A stretch of DNA of 64,000 nucleotides from Clostridia bacterium. Lineage in GTDB: Bacteria > Bacillota > Clostridia > Oscillospirales > Acutalibacteraceae. Below the pieces are notes generated by a model that did not search any database, was not told where the DNA came from, and saw nothing but the letters and a program-made list of their open reading frames with translations. Position numbers and translations under genes: made by a program. The DNA is taken from assembly GCA_017434855.1 (NCBI GenBank), contig JAFRUA010000061.1:1-64000 (forward strand). Reading direction: 5' to 3'. Of this stretch, positions 53,047-61,460 are shown piece after piece. Every line of letters begins with the position of its first letter. Position 1 is the first letter of the stretch.

Positions 53047-53553
53047 TTATACGGCCAATCTCATGCCGAAGATTATATTCACTGCGTCAGTGTATTCACA
53101 AGGAACTACACGAAATTCGATTTCTATGCCAAATAAAGCTTTATCAAAACTCTGAACAATCATATCAAACCTGTATTCTTTTGAGATCGTAACATAGTAG
53201 AAAACGATCTTATTGCCCGAGATTTTATGATTTATAATCTTCATTCCTTCAAAGGCATTACATTGTTCTAAGACCGATTCTACTACCTTCGAGTATACAT
53301 CGCTATCCTCTTTTTGAGGTGCATGGACTAGCTCGCGTGTCTTTTGGATAAAGTACCCGCAGCCTTTTTCAAAACACATACGTTTTTGCGCAATTTCTGG
53401 GGTAACATATCCGGGATGATCAGCATAATTGCAAAACCCTATACACTTGTTTGACCCTGTTATTCTTCCGTCAATACATCTTTTGTTTGTTACACTGCCG
53501 AATCGTTTGTCTATAACCCGATAATCCACTTGACTATTTAAATAATAACGCAT
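53047..53553 (-). CDS. Cys-rich protein of unknown function
   Basis: 168 residues from the ATG at 53553 with GAAGGGGG upstream; a TTG 18 nt earlier is less likely. The first half holds six cysteines in two clusters (CIDGRITGSNKCIGFCNYA and MCFEKGCGYFIQK) and a histidine, suggesting a metal site or Fe-S cluster. The second half is an alternating beta-strand region (KIVFYYVTISKEYRFDMIVQ). No family recognised. 24 nt upstream of the AraC-type gene on the same strand, so likely co-transcribed. Confidence 0.65.
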   Translation of the reverse strand: MRYYLNSQVDYRVIDKRFGSVTNKRCIDGRITGSNKCIGFCNYADHPGYVTPEIAQKRMCFEKGCGYFIQKTRELVHAPQKEDSDVYSKVVESVLEQCNAFEGMKIINHKISGNKIVFYYVTISKEYRFDMIVQSFDKALFGIEIEFRVVPCEYTDAVNIIFGMRLAV

Positions 53554-53571
53554 AGAGACAACCCCCTTCAA

Positions 53572-53870
53572 ATGTTGCCATTATGATAGCAAATTGTTAA
53601 AGAGAAGTCTTGTCAATCAGTGAGCAAAAACGGACAATACAAAAAAATAATATAAAGCAAAAAATCGGCTCGTTCACAAAAAGTTTACATTTTCCATAGA
53701 AAGATGTCGTTCATCTACCTCCATCTATATACAATCTTATTCCAAACATAGGTTCCTGCATCGTTTTGCATCCCCAACTTTTCGTCAGATCATGAAAAAA
53801 TATCTTAGACATGCTGCATCTCCTTCAGAGAACAGTTTGTTCACATCGATTAGTTTTAAAATCATCTATT
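53572..53870. other. AT-rich gap before the Cys-rich protein gene
   Basis: About 300 bp with no supportable gene. A minus-strand TTGACA (near 53615) is not at good spacing from a -10 box. Confidence 0.4.
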
Positions 53871-56798
53871 TTAAATCTCATCAAGCTTAAAGAAATGTTT
53901 GTGGAGCCCATTGCAACAGACATATATTCCTTTACTGTTGATTCTGGCTTCAAGCGACGTGTTGTCTTGTGGACACCTTTTGCCATTTCTGTTTTTAAAA
54001 TAGAAATATCTGTTCACGGCTTCAGGGTCAACCAGCTCCGTATAATCACATTTGGGATAGTTGGTACACGCCAGAAAGAATCTACCTTTTTTACTCTTCC
54101 TTAATTGTAAAGGAGCACCACACTCGCAACATTTCATCTCGCCGCTTACGTATCTTGCAAAAGTGCTATATCCCTCATCAGATCTAATCTCAGTTCTAAC
54201 CCTTGGCGCGTCAATTGTATTGTTCATTTCCAAGAAAGCATACAATGACTGTGCCAGATGCTTCCCGCTGAAGCGTAAGATCGGTCTATATTGAGTAGGA
54301 ATAATACTTCCTTCTGAAACAAAATGATTGTTAGATACGGGCATACCGTACCAAGTCACTTTTTTATCAATAATTGAAACCGGATTTGTAATATACGGAT
54401 TCTCAATTACTAAGGGTTTGATTTCGTTGGGAATCTGATCAATGCTATCAGCGCGGATATACACCTTGATTCCTCTTCTTTTAAGATTCGTTATTTCTTC
54501 CGCTAACCTTCGGAACCATTGTGTACTACCTGTCATCCCTCCTAGAATATCAATATGAACATCACTACGAGCATTTTTGAGATCAGTGATAAATGAATCT
54601 TCAGCATCTTGTGTTATTACACGCAAAACGCTATTTGCAAATGATTGAAAAATATCAGCTTTTTGGGTTGTTAAATGCAAAGTGTCAAGCTGATCAATCA
54701 TTATTCTAAACATTGTCTGACCGGACAAGTTTTTTGTTATCATATAATCCTTATTGGCAACCAAAACAAACTTTCCTTTTGCGCGTGTTAAGGCAACGTT
54801 AAACATGCGATTGGCATAGTTGTTTGTATTACTTGTCAGAAGTGCGCCCGGATACTTCATTCGATAACAATCAACCGCATCATATATGATGATGTCTTTC
54901 TCAGATCCTTGAAACTGATGAACCGTAGCACAAGTAATCTTTTTTAGTATGGGGGCTTGCTCCATGATATCTCGAGAGATTGCATGTAAAAGCCTAGATT
55001 GAGCATGATACGGAGTTATGATTCCCACCTCATGATCCTTTGCTGCAACAATTGCAAGTCCCGCATCTACAAAAGCACTTAATACGTTGATACGAGATTG
55101 ATCTGTTGTTTTTATACAAACAGACATCATGCCGCTCAAGTCTGCAAGTTGAAATACCTTCTCCGCAAAAGGGTTGCTCCTGGCGATATCTCGCCTGCGC
55201 TCTTCCATGTTATCTCCAGATTTCAATAAACCGCTGTACATCGCTTTTGAAGAAAAAGTGGCAATTTCTGGATGCATCCTGTATTGGGTATCTAACATAC
55301 ACAACCACTCATGACCGTATCCTCTATTTACTGCAGCCGTAATACCACAATAGAGGAAAATATCGGCATTTAGAATGGAGGTGCTGTCATTTTGAACGAT
55401 TGGCGGTAATTGAGAAAAATCGCCCATGCAAATAAAATGTCTAGTTGCCAATCCCGCCGAAAAAACAATTTGAGGAATATATGCCATGCTTGCCTCGTCA
55501 AAGATAACTGTGTCAAACTTCATTTTATAGAGCAACCCGTCTATAATAGCTTTTGAAACAGTCGTGGCAACGAAAGCCGCATTTCTTACCGATTCTTTCT
55601 CTTCCTCTTTCAGAGCATCTCTAATCTGTACAAGTCGTCTGCCTATATCCAAATATTGTTGAGAGGATCTTGAAAGGTGTCTGCGGTTTTCAATTAACCT
55701 TTTCTGCTCTTCTAACAATTCCGGATGGCTATGGAGGGTATAGTTATATGATGTAAGATAGTCATGATCCAAAAGGTATTTTTCTTTAGGATAGCCATAT
55801 CTGATAAGTTGCCCAGGGGTTTTCTCAGAACACTTGTCGTAAACTCTGCGAATTGCCCCATCAACAGATACGTTGCTATACGAAAGCATTAAAACTCGGT
55901 ATCCCTTTTTCAGATGAGCAAGAGCAATTTTAGCAAGTGTTTCGGTTTTACCGGTCCCCGGCGGGCCCCATACAAAAGTAATCGGCTGCGTTAAGCTCAT
56001 GTTACAGGCCAATTCCTGACCACGGGCTATTGGTTTCCCTATCAGTCCTTTTCTGTACCCATCGCAAACTAGTTGCTGTACAATAGGAGAACGGGTGTTA
56101 CGGAGCTCTTTTAGCCTATCGATCAATGATTGAAGTAATCTCCATGATTCTGCCGAAAACTCAATGGACGGAACATTATCACCCAAATTCGTATTTGTAG
56201 ACAGTGTAATGGTAAAGTCTTCGCAGTTTATAACAGTTGCCGGTATAGATTCTCCGAGGCCTGTCGGCCATAGAGAAATCTGAATAGCGTCTGGTAAATT
56301 CAATTCAGATTCTGTTTCGAAGGAGTATATAAAATGGTTGTTCTTAACTTCGATTAACTTCCCCTCAACCAGTTTTGTGCGTTTCCCACCCGTTTTCTTC
56401 AAGAACACGATTTCCGAAACAAGAGCCTGCTCTTCTTTCTCTACAAAATCCTCCAGCGTTGAAAAACGAGGGACAGAAACAACTTCTTTTGCGTTGTGTA
56501 CGGGTGTTTGACTGGTGTGTCCTGAAATAATAACTGTTCTTTCAATTTGTTTTCTTTTTTCTTCCGCTATCTTATTTGCTTCTTCTAATTCAGAATTCTC
56601 TTTTGCGGCTGCTTGAGCCGCTTCGATATCGCAAAGCTGCAAGAACTGTTTAAAGCAGGCCGGTGCCAAAAAGGTCTTTTCCCCTTGTTGGGAACCAAAA
56701 AGGACCTTGATATATCCTTTGCTATTTTGAGATACAATAACTCCTTCTCCGAATTCCTTTTGGTGAATAACTTTTTTTCCTACATAGTTATAACCCAC
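53871..56798 (-). CDS. Large SF1 helicase with PLD-like and zinc-finger C-terminal domains
   Basis: 975 residues from GTG at 56798, chosen for GGAGGTG 6 nt upstream; the open frame continues 23 codons further into the neighbouring gene. Domains: N-terminal beta domain (KVIHQKEFGEGVIV, about 5-50); coiled region; UPF1-like SF1 helicase (about 250-740) with Walker A TFVWGPPGTGKTETLAKIAL, DEAD-like TVIFDEASMAY, GDFSQLPPIV, LDTQYRMHPEI, HQFQGSEKDIIIYDAV and NVALTRAKGKFVLVAN; a PLD-like module (about 760-880, DVHIDILGGMTGSTQWFRRL); and a topoisomerase-type C4 zinc finger at the end (CCECGAPLQLRKSKKGRFFL). Probable nucleic-acid helicase-nuclease of defence or repair type; no partner is obligatory by sequence. 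Confidence 0.88.
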   Translation of the reverse strand: MGYNYVGKKVIHQKEFGEGVIVSQNSKGYIKVLFGSQQGEKTFLAPACFKQFLQLCDIEAAQAAAKENSELEEANKIAEEKRKQIERTVIISGHTSQTPVHNAKEVVSVPRFSTLEDFVEKEEQALVSEIVFLKKTGGKRTKLVEGKLIEVKNNHFIYSFETESELNLPDAIQISLWPTGLGESIPATVINCEDFTITLSTNTNLGDNVPSIEFSAESWRLLQSLIDRLKELRNTRSPIVQQLVCDGYRKGLIGKPIARGQELACNMSLTQPITFVWGPPGTGKTETLAKIALAHLKKGYRVLMLSYSNVSVDGAIRRVYDKCSEKTPGQLIRYGYPKEKYLLDHDYLTSYNYTLHSHPELLEEQKRLIENRRHLSRSSQQYLDIGRRLVQIRDALKEEEKESVRNAAFVATTVSKAIIDGLLYKMKFDTVIFDEASMAYIPQIVFSAGLATRHFICMGDFSQLPPIVQNDSTSILNADIFLYCGITAAVNRGYGHEWLCMLDTQYRMHPEIATFSSKAMYSGLLKSGDNMEERRRDIARSNPFAEKVFQLADLSGMMSVCIKTTDQSRINVLSAFVDAGLAIVAAKDHEVGIITPYHAQSRLLHAISRDIMEQAPILKKITCATVHQFQGSEKDIIIYDAVDCYRMKYPGALLTSNTNNYANRMFNVALTRAKGKFVLVANKDYMITKNLSGQTMFRIMIDQLDTLHLTTQKADIFQSFANSVLRVITQDAEDSFITDLKNARSDVHIDILGGMTGSTQWFRRLAEEITNLKRRGIKVYIRADSIDQIPNEIKPLVIENPYITNPVSIIDKKVTWYGMPVSNNHFVSEGSIIPTQYRPILRFSGKHLAQSLYAFLEMNNTIDAPRVRTEIRSDEGYSTFARYVSGEMKCCECGAPLQLRKSKKGRFFLACTNYPKCDYTELVDPEAVNRYFYFKNRNGKRCPQDNTSLEARINSKGIYVCCNGLHKHFFKLDEI

Positions 56799-56826
56799 TG
56801 AAAACACCTCCGGTTTGGAAAACACG

Positions 56827-57504
56827 TTAGATATCCTTGTAACACAAATCCGCCACACCCTTGTCATTCAGCCTTTTCACCAGCCGATCCAGCCGTCCTC
56901 TCCAGAAGCGCTGGAACAAATCCGTGTGACCGAAGCGGCGGACAAGTGTCGGGCTGAGGGCATAATAAACGCGCACAAAGGCTCTGCCAGGTGCGGATCG
57001 CTTCAGTGTTTCATCGCGGAAACGGCGCAGCGTCCAGACCTGCGGGCAGTCATAGGAGCCATAGACGCAGGTAGCAATGTAGCAACCTTCGTTGCCGCTT
57101 TCGTCCTCCACCGCACCAGGCTGGGGATGAAGTCCGTTCTGCGCCTGATACGGAAAGGTCACCGGATCGCTCGTCCCGGTTGTATGGCGTTTTGGATCGT
57201 TGTTATTGTAACCGGCCAGAAGAAACGGCTCGCTTGTGCTCTGTTTTTTACCGTTTGCATCGAAATGATCAAACCCGCCCCAAAAGTTAGGGTTGGTTTC
57301 GCCGGTCTTTTTTCCGTTGTTGTCGTATTCGGTGTAGCCGCCTGCCCAGTTGGGTGTGGAATAACCGACTTTTTTATGATCTTTGTCATATTCGTTGAAC
57401 CCGCCAGCCCAGTTCGGCTCGCTGGTGCCGATCTTTTTGCCGTTTTCGTCGTAGTGGTCGTAGCCGCCCCAGAAATTTGGCAGGCTGTAGCCTTTCTTTG
57501 ACAT
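56827..57504 (-). CDS. Repeat protein with CFI-box C-terminus
   Basis: 225 residues. Five 21-residue repeats (residues 9-113) of type PNWAGGYTEYDNNGKKTGET, the fifth degenerate. Then a linker and a C-terminal CFI-box-like domain (from about C141: CYIATCVYGSYDCPQVWTLR, FRDETLKRSAPGRAFVRVYY, ALSP). Domains of this sort occur at the end of many otherwise unrelated bacterial proteins. No signal peptide or membrane segment; cytoplasmic as read. Function unknown. AGGAGGGC stands before the ATG. It ends 28 nt upstream of the helicase start and may be co-transcribed with it. Confidence 0.8.
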   Translation of the reverse strand: MSKKGYSLPNFWGGYDHYDENGKKIGTSEPNWAGGFNEYDKDHKKVGYSTPNWAGGYTEYDNNGKKTGETNPNFWGGFDHFDANGKKQSTSEPFLLAGYNNNDPKRHTTGTSDPVTFPYQAQNGLHPQPGAVEDESGNEGCYIATCVYGSYDCPQVWTLRRFRDETLKRSAPGRAFVRVYYALSPTLVRRFGHTDLFQRFWRGRLDRLVKRLNDKGVADLCYKDI

Positions 57505-57516
57505 GGCTAGCCCTCC

Positions 57517-57810
57517 TTACTTGATTCTATCACCGTTCAGAAGTACAACATTCATAACTTCAATTTCGACATTTTTCCAAACGTGTTCCGTTACGTAAGG
57601 CTCGCTTGATAAATACTCTTCAAGTGCGGCGCGGTCGGGAAAGTCAACAATCAGAGCAGAACCCTTCATCCTTCCATCATCGTCAAGGAGACCGCCTGCA
57701 CAGACGATGTGCTTACCGAGTTTTTTCATTCCGTCAAGATGACGCGGACGGACTTCCATACGTTTTTCAAGCATGCCTTCGCCGTCATAGGCTTTTATCA
57801 TAAATTGCAT
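57517..57810 (-). CDS. YciI-family protein
   Basis: 97 residues with a ferredoxin-like YCII fold: MQFMIKAYDGEGMLEKRMEV, then RPRHLDGMKKLGKHIVCAGG with the conserved histidine, GSALIVDFPDRAALEEYLSS and EPYVTEHVW. Family members include a muconolactone-isomerase-like dehalogenase, but most have no known activity. Starts behind GAGAGGTG and precedes the repeat protein by 12 nt. Confidence 0.88.
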   Translation of the reverse strand: MQFMIKAYDGEGMLEKRMEVRPRHLDGMKKLGKHIVCAGGLLDDDGRMKGSALIVDFPDRAALEEYLSSEPYVTEHVWKNVEIEVMNVVLLNGDRIK

Positions 57811-57841
57811 TTGTCCACACCTCTCTCGGTTCGGTTATTTT

Positions 57842-58600
57842 TTACTGTTCTTTTTTTTCAATTTGTTCTCTCGCTGAAATAAGTTGAGATAGCTTTTTTT
57901 CTTCTTTTTTGACAGCGTCTATCATATGAAATCCTTCGAAAAAGCTCGCTTCCCTGTCTTCTTTTTCCATATTTTGTTTAACTATATATCCTAAAGTAAT
58001 AAAACCGCAAAATGAAAGTGAAAGCCAGAAACCAAGCGGTGCTATTTCCGACAAGTCAAATTCTCCCCATTGAGTCAGCGAATAAACAATAGCTATAAGA
58101 AAACTAATACCAATTGCCGAACCGTACAAAGCTTTTGCTGTGGTCTTTTTCTTCTTTGCTGCCTGTTCACTTTCTTCTTGAGCCAATTTAAGCTGTTTCT
58201 GAAGGGCATCAAGCTTTTCCTGACTCTCCTGGATCTGCTGATTGATCTCTTTTAAGGAAGCTTTAGTCAACGGTTCTTCATATTCCTTCTTGGTCTTATA
58301 GACCGTCGGAGCAGGCACTTCGGCGTCATCTTCGTCCGAGTCGCGCCAGATCTCCTTTGCTTCCTCCAAATCAGCTTCGAAGGCCTCTACAGAATCATAG
58401 TTTTCCGGATAAATACAGTACTGATCGCCTTCTTCAACCAGATAATCCGGGATTATCGGTTTCTCTTCATCCTCAAACTCGCTCAACCAATGGTTGTCAC
58501 GAACAAAGGATTCAAAGCCCGTGATTTTTCCGTCTCCATCTGAATCAAACAGACTGTCAAATGGTAAGTCTTCCGGAAACAGCCAACTGTCATTATCCAT
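57842..58600 (-). CDS. EF-hand, coiled-coil membrane protein
   Basis: 252 residues. An EF-hand-type loop near the N-terminus (DSDGDGKITGFE, canonical D1-D3-D5 and E12 spacing) is followed by an acidic segment, a coiled coil (about 115-150, INQQIQESQEKLDALQKQLK), two membrane helices (GSAIGISFLIAIVYSLTQWG and PLGFWLSLSFCGFITLGYIV) and a charged C-terminal tail. Probably a Ca2+-responsive or structural membrane protein; no family recognised. AAAGGAG is upstream of the ATG. Rightmost gene of the accessory region. Confidence 0.7.
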   Translation of the reverse strand: MDNDSWLFPEDLPFDSLFDSDGDGKITGFESFVRDNHWLSEFEDEEKPIIPDYLVEEGDQYCIYPENYDSVEAFEADLEEAKEIWRDSDEDDAEVPAPTVYKTKKEYEEPLTKASLKEINQQIQESQEKLDALQKQLKLAQEESEQAAKKKKTTAKALYGSAIGISFLIAIVYSLTQWGEFDLSEIAPLGFWLSLSFCGFITLGYIVKQNMEKEDREASFFEGFHMIDAVKKEEKKLSQLISAREQIEKKEQ

Positions 58601-58743
58601 GGTTTCAGCTCCTTTCGGCCTTATACGATATCATCATACCACGCCACATCTACGTTTGCAACAGTTTTATATACCCCGTAAAAACAAAGTCCAGCAATCT
58701 GGATTTTACGTTGGACATATGTTCTGCCAGCTGATAATAAACG

Positions 58744-58776
58744 CAAAAAGCAGCAGGTTTCATTGCCTGCTGCTTT
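58744..58776. terminator. Bidirectional hairpin at the island edge
   Basis: AAAAAGCAGCAGG (58744-58756) pairs with CCTGCTGCTTTT (58765-58776); A- and T-runs on both sides allow termination in either direction. Confidence 0.7.
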
Positions 58777-58797
58777 TCTCCTATAACCACTAAGAGG

Positions 58798-58886
58798 AGA
58801 GACTCGAACCATCATTGTTTTTCACATCTGCAACAATAGACTCCATCAAGGTCCTTGAGAAGCCGCAGTTTTTCGGGTTCGAGTCT
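58798..58886. other. Inverted pair of tRNA T-arm-like sequences (right edge, inner)
   Basis: GAGACTCGAACC (58798-58809) and its exact inverse GGTTCGAGTCTC (58875-58886) flank 65 bp. Each looks like a tRNA T-loop, but no full tRNA can be folded. It directly precedes the second 19-bp repeat. Confidence 0.55.
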
Positions 58887-58926
58887 CGTCATCCCGTACT
58901 TTTTTACGTTTCTTTGCAGAGCTAAA

Positions 58927-58945
58927 AAACGCAAAAAGTACACCA
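58927..58945 (+). repeat. 19-bp island-flanking direct repeat, second copy
   Basis: AAACGCAAAAAGTACACCA, identical to 33086 and 59169. Preceded by a hairpin with arms CGTTTCTT and AAAAAACG. Candidate attR. Confidence 0.65.
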
Positions 58946-59029
58946 GCTTTTTGGGCCTAAAAACAGGAAAAACGGGTTTCGGAACAGCGGCGATGCTGCT
59001 CTGAAGCCCGTTTATTAGTTCATAATCGG

Positions 59030-59137
59030 TGGGATTCGAACACGCCGCGTTTCAACTTTCCCGAATGTTTGCGTTTTTTCCCATTTTCAAAACATGGCTT
59101 AACTACGGTCTTTTGGGGGTTCAAATCCCCCCTCCCC
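59030..59137. other. Second pair of tRNA T-arm-like sequences
   Basis: GTGGGATTCGAACAC (minus-sense T arm, from 59030) and GGGGGTTCAAATCCCCC (plus-sense, 59115-59131), ahead of the third 19-bp repeat. Same arrangement as at 58798-58945. No complete tRNA. Confidence 0.5.
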
Positions 59138-59168
59138 AACACTTTTTGTGTTTCTTTACAGAGCTAAG

Positions 59169-59187
59169 AAACGCAAAAAGTACACCA
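59169..59187 (+). repeat. 19-bp island-flanking direct repeat, third copy
   Basis: AAACGCAAAAAGTACACCA again. The upstream arm ACTTTTTGTGTTTCTT pairs with 15 of 16 bases spanning the repeat, giving a long hairpin. Confidence 0.65.
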
Positions 59188-59252
59188 GCGTTTTTGCCTG
59201 TTTTCGGGCCCTGAAAACAAAAAACAGGGCTCCGGAGCAGCCGATCGACCGC

Positions 59253-59356
59253 TCCGAAGCCCTATTTTGCTTGATTTATCCTGATTTATGCCTTTATTGT
59301 TCTAATATAACATTAAAAACCACTTTTGTAATGGTATACAAAAGTGGTTTCTTTTA
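59253..59356. repeat. Dispersed repeat, copy 2, serving as tRNA terminator
   Basis: Matches 30753-30850. The hairpin AAACCACTTTTGT/ACAAAAGTGGTTT (59317-59350) follows tRNA-Tyr on the minus strand and terminates the tRNA transcript. Its stem differs from copy 1 but stays paired. Confidence 0.7.
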
Positions 59357-59441
<85 letters not shown>

Positions 59442-59466
59442 ATTTTGATTCGCCCGGAGGCATTGG

Positions 59467-59542
59467 TGGAGCTGGTGGACGGACTCGAACCCCCGACCTG
59501 CTGATTACAAATCAGCTGCTCTACCAACTGAGCTACACCAGC
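59467..59542 (-). tRNA. tRNA-Thr (anticodon TGT), CCA encoded
   Basis: 76 nt. Acceptor GCTGGTG/CACCAGC, discriminator T, encoded CCA. Anticodon stem GCTGA/TCAGC with loop TTTGTAA. The T stem has one G-G mismatch. Confidence 0.96.
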
Positions 59543-59742
59543 ATTTCTCCAGCGCTCGAATACTATATCATAAAAACCCTGTTTCGTCAAGAGCTTTTTG
59601 AAATTTTTCAAAAAAATTTGATTTCACAGGGCGCTGGCTCTTGATTCGCCGAACAAAATATGGTATGATAAATTTAACGTAAGGGCCGATTGCACGATCC
59701 GGCGCTTTTCGTAAAAATTTTTAAAGAAGGCAGGCGAATCAA

Positions 59743-59868
59743 ATGACGACCATCGGCGATCTGGTTGAGATCTTCAAAGTGTTGTTTGACCTCTTCAAAA
59801 ATCTTTTCTCAATCCTCAGCAGATATATGGGCAAGGAAGAGGAAGAAGAAGTCGTGAACGACGAATAA
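59743..59868 (+). CDS. 41-residue amphipathic acidic-tail peptide
   Basis: Reads MTTIGDLVEIFKVLFDLFKN, then LFSILSRYMGKEEEEEVVND and a final E before TAA. Residues 4-29 form a strongly amphipathic helix with Ile/Leu/Val/Phe at i, i+3, i+4 spacing; the tail is five Glu then mixed acidic. AGAAGG lies 13 nt before the ATG and AGGCG closer, so translation is plausible. A dedicated terminator follows. No homologue recognised; a membrane-associating or toxin/PSM-like small protein is possible. A real but uncharacterised small gene, by context. Confidence 0.65.
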   Translation: MTTIGDLVEIFKVLFDLFKNLFSILSRYMGKEEEEEVVNDE

Positions 59869-59890
59869 TTCTTTTTGGAACGAACAAAAG

Positions 59891-59930
59891 CTGCCGCCTG
59901 TCGGAACGGACAAGCGGCAGTCTTTGTTTT
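59891..59930 (+). terminator. Terminator after the 41-aa gene
   Basis: CTGCCGCCTGTC pairs with GACAAGCGGCAG (one mismatch) and is followed by TCTTTGTTTT. Its placement 22 nt past the small gene's stop supports that gene being expressed. Confidence 0.8.
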
Positions 59931-59942
59931 GATTTGACGAAC

Positions 59943-61427
59943 TCAGATGTGATAGAGATTGTCGTTCTCGTAGTCCGGCTCGGTCGTCAGGTTCACGCCG
60001 AGCTTGCGGAACGCCGCAGCGTCGGAGGAGGACAGAATCACCGAACAGTGGACGTCCGTGCCGCGCAGCTTTGGCAGGCAGCGCAGGGCGCGGGCCGCCG
60101 TTTCGTCCGTTGCGGCGCTGACCGACAGCGCCACCAGCACCTCGTCAACATGCAAACGCGGGTTTTTGCTGCCGAGGTAGTTGACCTTCAGGCTTTGCAC
60201 CGGCTCGATCAGCGAAGACGGGATCAGGTCGCGCTTGTCGTCGATCCCGGCCAGATATTTGAGCGCATTGAGGATCAGCGCCGTCGTTGCGCCAAAAAGC
60301 TGCTTGGTCTTGCCGGTCAGCAGCGTGCCGTCGCGCAGCTCGATGGCGGCGGCGGGGGCCCCGGTTTCGGCGGCGATCTGCTGCGCCAGCGACGTGACCT
60401 TGCGGTCGGCAACCGTGACGCCGGCCTTGTTCATCACCAGCTCCAGTTGTTCGATCTCTTTGGTGGAGTCCAGCCCCTTGCGCTTGTCACAAAGCGCCTT
60501 ATAGTACCGGCGGATGATCTCCTGCCGCGAGGCTTCGCGCACGGCGGCGTCGTCGATGATGCAGTTGCCGGCCATGTTGACGCCCATGTCGGTCGGCGAC
60601 TTATAAGGCGATGTGCCGTAAATCTTTTCAAAAATCGTGTTGAGGACCGGGAAGATCTCGATGTCGCGGTTGTAGTTGACCGTCGGGATGCCATAGGCTT
60701 CCAGATGGAAGGGGTCGATCATGTTGGCGTCGTTCAGGTCGGCAGTCGCGGCCTCGTATGCAAGATTGACCGGGTGGTTCAGCGGCAGGTTCCAGATCGG
60801 GAAGGTCTCAAACTTCGCGTACCCCGCGCTGACGCCGCGCAGGTGCTCGTGATAGAGCTGCGACAGGCAGGTCGCCATCTTGCCGCTGCCCGGGCCGGGA
60901 GCGGTGACAACGATCAGCCGGTGCGACGTTTCGATATATTCATTTTTGCCGTATCCTTCGTCGGAAACGATCTTTTTGACATTGGAGGGATAGCCCTCGA
61001 TCTTGTAATGCGTAAAGACAGCCAGGCCCAATGCGGTCAGCTTTGCCTTGAATGCGTCGGCAGACTGCTGGCCGTTGTATTGCGTGATGACAACGGAGCC
61101 GACGAACAGCCCCACGCTGCGGAACAGGTCCACCAGCCGCAGAACCTCCAGCTCATAGGAGATGTTGAGGTCGGAGCGCAGTTTTTTGCTTTCAATCGCG
61201 CCGGCCGACACGGCGATGACGATCTCTGCCTCCTGCTTGAGCTCCAGCAGCATGCGCAGCTTGCTGTCCGGCTGAAACCCCGGCAGCACGCGCGACGCGT
61301 GGTTGTCGTCAAAAAGCTTGCCGCCGAATTCCATATAGAGCTTGCCGCCGAACTGAGACATCCGTTCGCGAATGTGGGCAGACTGCATTTTGATGTATTT
61401 GTCGTTATCAAAGCCGATTTGATACAC
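59943..61427 (-). CDS. DUF1846-family protein
   Basis: 494 residues, the typical family length. Characteristic segments: [20 protein letters not shown], then [40 protein letters not shown] with a P-loop-like stretch, and [18 protein letters not shown]. Structures of DUF1846 proteins are known but the reaction is not settled. Highly conserved in Firmicutes; cytoplasmic. AGGAGG lies upstream of the ATG. It begins 33 nt after icd on the same strand, so the two may be co-transcribed. Confidence 0.92.
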   Translation of the reverse strand: MYQIGFDNDKYIKMQSAHIRERMSQFGGKLYMEFGGKLFDDNHASRVLPGFQPDSKLRMLLELKQEAEIVIAVSAGAIESKKLRSDLNISYELEVLRLVDLFRSVGLFVGSVVITQYNGQQSADAFKAKLTALGLAVFTHYKIEGYPSNVKKIVSDEGYGKNEYIETSHRLIVVTAPGPGSGKMATCLSQLYHEHLRGVSAGYAKFETFPIWNLPLNHPVNLAYEAATADLNDANMIDPFHLEAYGIPTVNYNRDIEIFPVLNTIFEKIYGTSPYKSPTDMGVNMAGNCIIDDAAVREASRQEIIRRYYKALCDKRKGLDSTKEIEQLELVMNKAGVTVADRKVTSLAQQIAAETGAPAAAIELRDGTLLTGKTKQLFGATTALILNALKYLAGIDDKRDLIPSSLIEPVQSLKVNYLGSKNPRLHVDEVLVALSVSAATDETAARALRCLPKLRGTDVHCSVILSSSDAAAFRKLGVNLTTEPDYENDNLYHI

Positions 61428-61460
61428 GGTGAATCCTCCTTCGTCCTTGGTCGGTCGGCG

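Larger units (their letters stand above)
33086..58945. other. Putative genomic island between 19-bp direct repeats
   Basis: Every supported gene from 33421 to 58600 is on the minus strand; from about 40 kb to 58 kb the sequence is visibly richer in A/T than the GC-rich flanks. It carries IS elements, a recombinase remnant and a defence operon. Perfect 19-bp direct repeats lie at both edges and the right edge abuts tRNA genes. No intact integrase remains, so it is probably immobile. Confidence 0.6.
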
